From Caulobacteraceae bacterium (lineage in GTDB: Bacteria; Pseudomonadota; Alphaproteobacteria; Caulobacterales; Caulobacteraceae): DNA of 29,872 nt. Positions 25,601 through 29,872 of the stretch are shown here, piece by piece (the stretch's first letter is position 1; the number at the start of each line of letters is the position of its first letter). Under the pieces are notes generated by a model. That model saw only the letters and a program-made list of their open reading frames with translations, made no database searches and was not told the origin of the DNA. The translations under genes and the position numbers were made by a program. The stretch spans positions 1 through 29,872 of the forward strand of contig CANMXH010000003.1 of NCBI GenBank assembly GCA_947501315.1, read 5' to 3'.

Positions 25601-27643
25601 ATGTTCCCCATGAGTCTCGCTGTCGTGTCCCGCGCCGCCCTTTTGACCGCCGCCAGCTGGGCCGCGCTCGCCGGTGCAGCCGCCGCCCAGAACGCGCCAA
25701 GCCCGGCCGAGCTCGACGAGGTCATCGTCACCGGCATGCCGTTCGGCGTGACCGACCGGGCCAGCCTGCTGGCCGTCGAGGTGCTGGACGAGGCGGATCT
25801 CGCCGTTGCGCCGGCCTCGACCCTGGGCGATCTCGTCAACGGCCTGCCCGGCGTCCGCAGCACCAGTTTCGCGCCGGGGGCCAGCCGTCCGGTGATCCGC
25901 GGCCTGTCCGGGCCGCGGGTGCAGGTACTGACCAACGGCCTCGGCCTGATCGACGCAAGCTCGGTTTCGCCCGACCACCAGGTGGCGGTGGACCCGGCCG
26001 AGGCGCGCCGGATCGAGATCGTGCGCGGCCCCTCGACCCTGACCTTCGGCGGCTCGGCCATCGGCGGGGTGGTCAACATCATCGACGACCGCATCCCGAC
26101 CGAACCGGCAGAGGACGGGCTGGACGGCCACATCAGCGTCCAGGCCGCGACCGTGGACAGCGGGACCAGTTTCGGTGGGCGGATCAAGGCCAATGCCGGT
26201 CCGCTGGTCTTCACTGCGGACGCCTTCACCCGTTCCGCCTCCGACTTTGACGTTCCCGTCTACCCGGAATCGCAGCGTCTGCTGGATGAGGAGGGCGAGA
26301 CCGCCGGAGACGAGCGCACGGTCGAGAACACCTTCGTCGAACTGGACCAGTACGGCGCAGGCGTCAGCTGGATCGGATCGCGCGGCTACATCGGCGCCTC
26401 CGTAAAACACGTCGAGACCACCTACGGCGTGCCGGGACATGCGCATGAGCCCGATCCGCTGGACCCGGGTGCCGAAGAGGAAAGCGTGTCCATCGGTCTG
26501 GAACAGACTCGCTACGACCTTCGTGGCGAGTTGGCCTTCGACACAGGGCCCTTCAGCAAAGCGAGCGTTTCGGCCGGCTGGGCGGACTATTCGCACACCG
26601 AATTCGAGGGCGATGCGATCGGCACTCAATTCTTCTCGGAAGGCCATGAAGGCCGGTTCGAGCTGATCCAGCGCGAGCGGAACGGCTGGCAGGGCGCGAT
26701 CGGCCTGCAGCTGCTGGAGCGGACCTTCGATGCGGTCGGCGACGAGGCCTATGTGCCGCTGACCGATATCACTGAACAGGGCCTGTATACGGTGCAGCGG
26801 TACGACCGCGGCAGCCTCGGCTTCGAGGGCGGTCTGCGACTGGACAACCGTTCGCTGGACAGTCTGGCGGGTGAGCGCGACTTCTCCAATGTCTCGGCCT
26901 CGGCGGGCGTGTTCCTGCGGCCGTCGGCAGCCCTGTTCCTCGGTCTGAGCGTGGCGCGCAACGAGCGGGCACCGAGCGAGGTCGAACTGTTCGCCGAGGG
27001 TGCGCACGTCGCCACCGGGGCCTTCGAGGTCGGCAATATCGATCTGGACAGCGAGGTCGCAACCTCGATCGAGGCGACCGTGCATTTCGCCTCCGGTCCG
27101 TTCGAATTCGACCTGCACGCCTACAGCGCCGACTATGACGGCTTCATCGATCTGAGGCCCACAGGGCTGGTTGATGTTGATGCCGACCTGCCGGTCTTCG
27201 CCTATGTCCAGACCGGGGCGGCGTTCCGCGGCTTCGAGGCCGAGGCCAGCTATACCCTGTGGGAAGCCGGCGACCGGAGCCTGAGCCTTTCGGGCGCGGC
27301 TGACTGGGTGCGCGCATCGACCGATCTCGGGCCGGCAGCACGTATTCCGCCGTGGTCCGTCACGGCAGGCCTGGACTGGACCGCAGGCCTGTTCGACGCC
27401 GGACTTGAGGTCCGTCATGTCTCCGAACAGGATCGTACGGCCGCCTTCGAACGCCCTACGGACAGCTACACCCTCGTCAATCTGAAGGGCTCGGTGCGGC
27501 CGTTCGCGGACAGCAACATCATCCTCTTCGCCGAGGCAGCCAACCTGACGGACGCGGAGGCGCGCGAACATGCCAGCTTCCAGAAGGACATCGCGCCGCA
27601 GCCGGGACGCAGCCTGCGGGTGGGGGCGACCTACCGTTTCTGA
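25601..27643 (+). CDS. ZnuD-like TonB-dependent outer-membrane receptor (zinc uptake)
   Basis: A 680-residue outer-membrane receptor. A signal peptide covers about residues 1-30 (ending AGAAAAQ), then the TonB box region DEVIVTGMPF. A plug domain follows (LGDLVNGLPGVRSTSF, RPVIRGLSGPRVQVLTNGLG, RRIEIVRGPSTLTFGGSAIG). The 22-strand barrel ends in aromatic Phe (VGATYRF). The barrel loop TYGVPGHAHEPD (His280, His282) corresponds to the histidine loop of ZnuD receptors, which take up zinc or heme. Position beside zur and the operator at 25565-25577 make zinc the favoured ligand. ATG 25601 and ATG 25610 are both possible starts. Confidence 0.9.
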   Translation: MFPMSLAVVSRAALLTAASWAALAGAAAAQNAPSPAELDEVIVTGMPFGVTDRASLLAVEVLDEADLAVAPASTLGDLVNGLPGVRSTSFAPGASRPVIRGLSGPRVQVLTNGLGLIDASSVSPDHQVAVDPAEARRIEIVRGPSTLTFGGSAIGGVVNIIDDRIPTEPAEDGLDGHISVQAATVDSGTSFGGRIKANAGPLVFTADAFTRSASDFDVPVYPESQRLLDEEGETAGDERTVENTFVELDQYGAGVSWIGSRGYIGASVKHVETTYGVPGHAHEPDPLDPGAEEESVSIGLEQTRYDLRGELAFDTGPFSKASVSAGWADYSHTEFEGDAIGTQFFSEGHEGRFELIQRERNGWQGAIGLQLLERTFDAVGDEAYVPLTDITEQGLYTVQRYDRGSLGFEGGLRLDNRSLDSLAGERDFSNVSASAGVFLRPSAALFLGLSVARNERAPSEVELFAEGAHVATGAFEVGNIDLDSEVATSIEATVHFASGPFEFDLHAYSADYDGFIDLRPTGLVDVDADLPVFAYVQTGAAFRGFEAEASYTLWEAGDRSLSLSGAADWVRASTDLGPAARIPPWSVTAGLDWTAGLFDAGLEVRHVSEQDRTAAFERPTDSYTLVNLKGSVRPFADSNIILFAEAANLTDAEAREHASFQKDIAPQPGRSLRVGATYRF

Positions 27644-27657
27644 AACCTGCGGGGCGA

Positions 27658-27694
27658 GCCGGTTTGCCGGCCTGACGTGTCTGCGCTAGACACG
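27658..27694. terminator. Two hairpins between the receptor and SapC genes
   Basis: GCCGG-tttg-CCGGC (27658-27671) begins 15 nt after the receptor stop. A perfect 7-bp hairpin CGTGTCT-gcgct-AGACACG (27676-27694) follows. Neither has a T-run, so termination is uncertain; the second, 35 nt before the SapC start, could instead be a regulatory element. Confidence 0.4.
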
Positions 27695-27729
27695 CGCCAT
27701 CTTTCATCAGCAGAGCACGTTTCGCGTCC

Positions 27730-28521
27730 ATGACCGACACCACCTCCACCGCCGGTCTGTCCGGCAATGTCCTGTTCTACGGCAAGCCCGAGCCCCTGTC
27801 GGTTGAGGCCCACGGCACCTTGGGCGTCGATCCCGTCGACAAGCCTTACGGTTTTGTGGCCCAGACCAATCTGGTCCCGCTGACCGTGACCGAGTTCGCC
27901 CCGGCCGCGCTGTCCTATCCGGTGATCTTCATCGGCGACGCCCGCATGCCGGTCGCCGTCATGGCCCTGCGCGGCGGAGAGAACCTGTTTGTCAGCGACG
28001 CCGGCGAGTTCCGCGCCGAGTCCTACATCCCGGCCTATGTCCGCCGCTATCCGTTCGTCTTTGCCAATGACGAGGTCGAGAAGCGGCTGATCCTGTGCGT
28101 CGATCGCGACGCTCCGTTCATCCGGGACGGCGGCACGACCCCTCTGTTCGTTGACGGCAAGCCGTCCACCTACGTCGAACAGGCGATGGAATTCTGCAAC
28201 AATTTCGAACTCGAGCGCCAGCGCACCGATGCCTTCGTCAAACTGTTGAACGAGCTGGACCTGCTGGACACCCGCGAGGCCATCTTCACCCCGCGCAATC
28301 CCGACGGCACCTCGGCCGCGCCGCAGAAGATCGCCGAATATTACGCTGTTTCGGAAGACAAGCTGAAAGCCCTGCCCGCCGAGAAGCTGGCAGAACTGCG
28401 CGACAACGGCGCCCTGGGGCAGATCTACGCCCACCTGGTGTCGCTGCTGGGCTGGGACCGGCTGATCGCCATGGCCTTCCAGAGGGCGGCCGCAGCCCAA
28501 CCGGCGGCCGGCAACGCCTGA
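27730..28521 (+). CDS. SapC family protein
   Basis: A 263-residue protein of the SapC family, with the typical LVPLTVTEFAPAALSYPVIF near the N-terminus, VAVMALRGGENLFV, and AESYIPAYVRRYPFVFANDE in the middle. No signal peptide or membrane segment is visible. SapC proteins were named from a surface-array protein locus, but their biochemical role is not established; they are common in Caulobacterales and Sphingomonadales, often near TonB-dependent receptors. The C-terminus has an Ala-rich tail. ATG 27730 is the first start after the hairpins. A heptamer repeat array begins six bases after the stop. Confidence 0.9.
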   Translation: MTDTTSTAGLSGNVLFYGKPEPLSVEAHGTLGVDPVDKPYGFVAQTNLVPLTVTEFAPAALSYPVIFIGDARMPVAVMALRGGENLFVSDAGEFRAESYIPAYVRRYPFVFANDEVEKRLILCVDRDAPFIRDGGTTPLFVDGKPSTYVEQAMEFCNNFELERQRTDAFVKLLNELDLLDTREAIFTPRNPDGTSAAPQKIAEYYAVSEDKLKALPAEKLAELRDNGALGQIYAHLVSLLGWDRLIAMAFQRAAAAQPAAGNA

Positions 28522-28526
28522 AGCGA

Positions 28527-28562
28527 GTGGCTGGTGGCTAGTGGCTAGTGGCTAGTGGCTAG
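28527..28562. repeat. Tandem GTGGCTA heptamer array (left arm)
   Basis: Five consecutive heptamers, GTGGCTG once and then GTGGCTA four times, plus one base. The array starts six bases after the SapC stop. It is inverted relative to the array at 28659-28686, and together they bracket the terminator. Confidence 0.9.
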
Positions 28563-28594
28563 ACAGCGGTCGCAAACAGCGTCTCGAAAAGCAG

Positions 28595-28628
28595 AAAACC
28601 CCGTCCGGTTCGTCCGGTCGGGGTTTTT
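28595..28628. terminator. Bidirectional intrinsic terminator
   Basis: AAAACCCCG (28595-28603) pairs with CGGGGTTTT (28619-28627). Inside, CCGG-ttcgt-CCGG adds four pairs after a T-T mismatch, and T28628 completes a five-T run. The A-run on the other side makes it work on both strands, as expected between the convergent SapC and MaoC-like genes. Confidence 0.92.
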
Positions 28629-28658
28629 CATTGACGTGGCAGACGTCCGGCTCACCCT

Positions 28659-28686
28659 GGCCACCAGCCACCAGCTACCAGCCACT
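28659..28686. repeat. Inverted heptamer array (right arm)
   Basis: On the minus strand this reads AGTGGCTGGTAGCTGGTGGC and onward, the same GTGGCTG/A-type units as the left array with about 24 of 28 positions matching. It begins 10 bases after the stop codon of the MaoC-like gene on that gene's strand. Confidence 0.85.
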
Positions 28687-28695
28687 CCCGCCGCG

Positions 28696-29103
28696 TCAGC
28701 GGCGGGTCAGCAGCGCCCGCGTCAGGCAGGAGAAGACCAGCCGGCCGGCCTCGTCGAGCAGGTCGTGCTGGGCGATGACGATGCCCTTTTCGTCGCCGAC
28801 CGGGTCCTTGCCCATGACGGTCATCCGGCCGCGCATCAGCTCGCCGGCGGGCGGATTGCGCAGATAGCGCAGGCCGTCCACCGCCAGCACCTTGGACTGG
28901 GCCCAGCCCGAGGCCTTGTCAGCGAAAAGCCGACTCCACAGGGCATAGACCATGGCATCCGGTGCCCCGTAGGACGCGTCCCATCCGGGCAGGAAGCGCT
29001 CGACGAAGAGGTCCAGCGACGCCGGATCGACCATACAGGCCCCGAGCGGCACGACTTCGCCCACGCCCATATCCTCGAAATGGACGAGCAGCGGTTCGGT
29101 CAT
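28696..29103 (-). CDS. MaoC-like hotdog-fold protein
   Basis: A 135-residue hotdog-fold protein resembling the MaoC acyl-CoA hydratase group. FEDMGVGEVVPLGACMVDPA is the usual opening, then a helix (DLFVERFLPGWDASYGAPDA), and LAVDGLRYLRNPPAGELMRG followed by RMTVMGKDPV, the characteristic strand pair. The Asp-x4-His catalytic motif of true R-hydratases is not present, since the helix region reads FLPGWDASYGAPDA, so hydratase activity is doubtful. The ATG 29103 start matches family N-termini; the open frame extends to 29163 but overlaps the upstream gene. It lies 13 bp after the MDR oxidoreductase gene on the same strand. Confidence 0.8.
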   Translation of the reverse strand: MTEPLLVHFEDMGVGEVVPLGACMVDPASLDLFVERFLPGWDASYGAPDAMVYALWSRLFADKASGWAQSKVLAVDGLRYLRNPPAGELMRGRMTVMGKDPVGDEKGIVIAQHDLLDEAGRLVFSCLTRALLTRR

Positions 29104-29116
29104 CCGTTCGGTCCCA

Positions 29117-29872
29117 TCAGCCTGCGGGCTCTTCCGAGACCCGGACCAGCAGCTTGCCGTCATGGTCGCCCGTGAACAAGCGGTTCAGCGAATCCAGCGC
29201 GCCTTCCAGGCCATCGTCGACATGGACCTTCCATTTGACCTGGCCGCCCTGAAGCCAGGGCCCCATTTCAGCAACCATCTCGCGGGCCCGGTGGGCATAG
29301 TCGAGCACCAGAAAGCCCTGGATGTCGAGCCGGTGGGTGATGATGCGGGCGAAATTGGGCGACGGCGGCATCTTCGTCGCATTGTAGGCGGAGATCAGGC
29401 CGCAGACAGCCATCCGGCCATGGGTCTTCAGTCGGTTGTAGACAGCGATCATGATGTCACCGCCGACGTTTTCGAAATTGAGGTCGATCCCGTCGGGTGC
29501 CAGCCGGTCCAGCGCCTCTCCGACATCCTCATTCTTGTAATCAACGGCCGCGTCGAAGCCGAGTTCTTCGGTCAGCCAGCGGCATTTCCCGGCCCCGCCC
29601 GCAATGCCGATGACGCGACAGCCGCGCGCCTTTGCCACCTGACCGGCGATCGAACCCACCGCGCCGGCGGCTGCCGAAACCACAAGCGTCTCGCCGGCCC
29701 TGGCCTTGAGCACATCAGTCACCCCGAAATAGGCCGTCATTCCGGTCATGCCGAGCACGCTCAGATTCGCGGTCAGCGGCATGCCGGGCGCGCGGTGCAC
29801 CTGCCGGAGCTCCATCTCATTGACCACGGCATAGTCCGCCCAGCCGCCGGCCATCGGGGACACCACATCGCC
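29117..29872 (-). CDS. MDR-family NADP-dependent oxidoreductase (5' end beyond window)
   Basis: 251 residues are visible; the family is about 335-345, so roughly the first 85-90 are cut off. The frame runs to the window edge (GDVVSPMAGGWADYAVV), with no stop and no need for an internal start. TLVVSAAAGAVGSIAGQVAK is the NADP-binding Rossmann turn, and VIGIAGGAGKCRWLTEELGF its continuation. NFENVGGDIMIAVYNRLKTHGRMAVCGLIS is followed by the C-terminal LDIQGFLVLDY, together the pattern of the zinc-free leukotriene B4 dehydrogenase/CurA group that reduces alkenals and enones. The substrate is unknown. With the MaoC-like gene 13 bp downstream it may form a two-gene unit of lipid or acyl metabolism. 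Confidence 0.92.
   Translation of the reverse strand, partial: GDVVSPMAGGWADYAVVNEMELRQVHRAPGMPLTANLSVLGMTGMTAYFGVTDVLKARAGETLVVSAAAGAVGSIAGQVAKARGCRVIGIAGGAGKCRWLTEELGFDAAVDYKNEDVGEALDRLAPDGIDLNFENVGGDIMIAVYNRLKTHGRMAVCGLISAYNATKMPPSPNFARIITHRLDIQGFLVLDYAHRAREMVAEMGPWLQGGQVKWKVHVDDGLEGALDSLNRLFTGDHDGKLLVRVSEEPAG

Noticed and set aside
25571..27571. 666-codon minus-strand frame opposite the TonB-dependent receptor
   Set aside because: The receptor has a signal peptide, plug and terminal Phe, so the opposite frame is a shadow.
28527..28686. CRISPR array
   Set aside because: Units are contiguous heptamers without spacers and there are no cas genes.

Overview
The window is a GC-rich, densely packed chromosomal segment from an alphaproteobacterium, most likely a member of the Caulobacteraceae and plausibly Brevundimonas. 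This is inferred from recognised protein families, codon bias and gene neighbourhoods; no database search was run. It is mainly core housekeeping DNA. I see no prophage, integron, CRISPR array, transposase, tRNA or rRNA. Both edges cut genes: prfA loses its 3' end at the left, and an MDR-family oxidoreductase loses its 5' end at the right.

Region 1 (1-8334, all minus strand). Read in transcription order it holds lysC (aspartokinase), ptsP (nitrogen PTS enzyme I), a RodZ-like membrane HTH protein, ispG (MEP isoprenoid pathway), a small antitoxin with a decayed RelE/ParE toxin, a glutathione S-transferase and prfA (release factor 1, TTG start). Region 2 (8390-9945, plus strand) holds ubiG, divergent from lysC across 55 bp, then two small exported proteins. 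Positions 9946-10336 carry no gene. They hold a strong hairpin, a second smaller hairpin, and a roughly 200-bp inverted-repeat element built from 9-nt CACAAAGGA-like units.

Region 3 (10337-13284, minus) is a compact set: comF, grxC, a nitrilase-family amidase, a DUF1178 protein and a GNAT acetyltransferase. The middle three are joined by 1-nt and 4-nt overlaps. comF is divergent from a BioC/NDUFAF5-like methyltransferase gene (plus), and their start codons overlap in one CATG. Region 4 (14171-17131, minus) holds a parvulin-type lipoprotein, argJ and mutT, each overlapping the next by GTGA, followed by an orphan Flp pilin gene. secA is divergent at 17374, followed by a kynureninase-like PLP enzyme.

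Region 5 (21543-27643) has a membrane-anchored protein of unknown function, mmsA (methylmalonate-semialdehyde dehydrogenase), an alpha/beta hydrolase and zur on the minus strand. A ZnuD-like TonB-dependent receptor is divergent from zur. A GTTAT-ctc-ATAAC palindrome overlies the receptor's -10 region, suggesting that zur and its zinc-importing target sit side by side. Region 6 (27730-29872) has a SapC-family gene convergent with a MaoC-like hotdog gene and the MDR oxidoreductase. The gap between the convergent genes has inverted GTGGCTA-type heptamer arrays around a bidirectional intrinsic terminator.

No clearly new multi-gene system was found. The points most worth a second look are the toxin with two in-frame stops beside an intact antitoxin, the two intergenic repeat structures, the zur/receptor operator, the comF/methyltransferase start overlap, and the uncharacterised membrane-anchored protein with a CxC motif.
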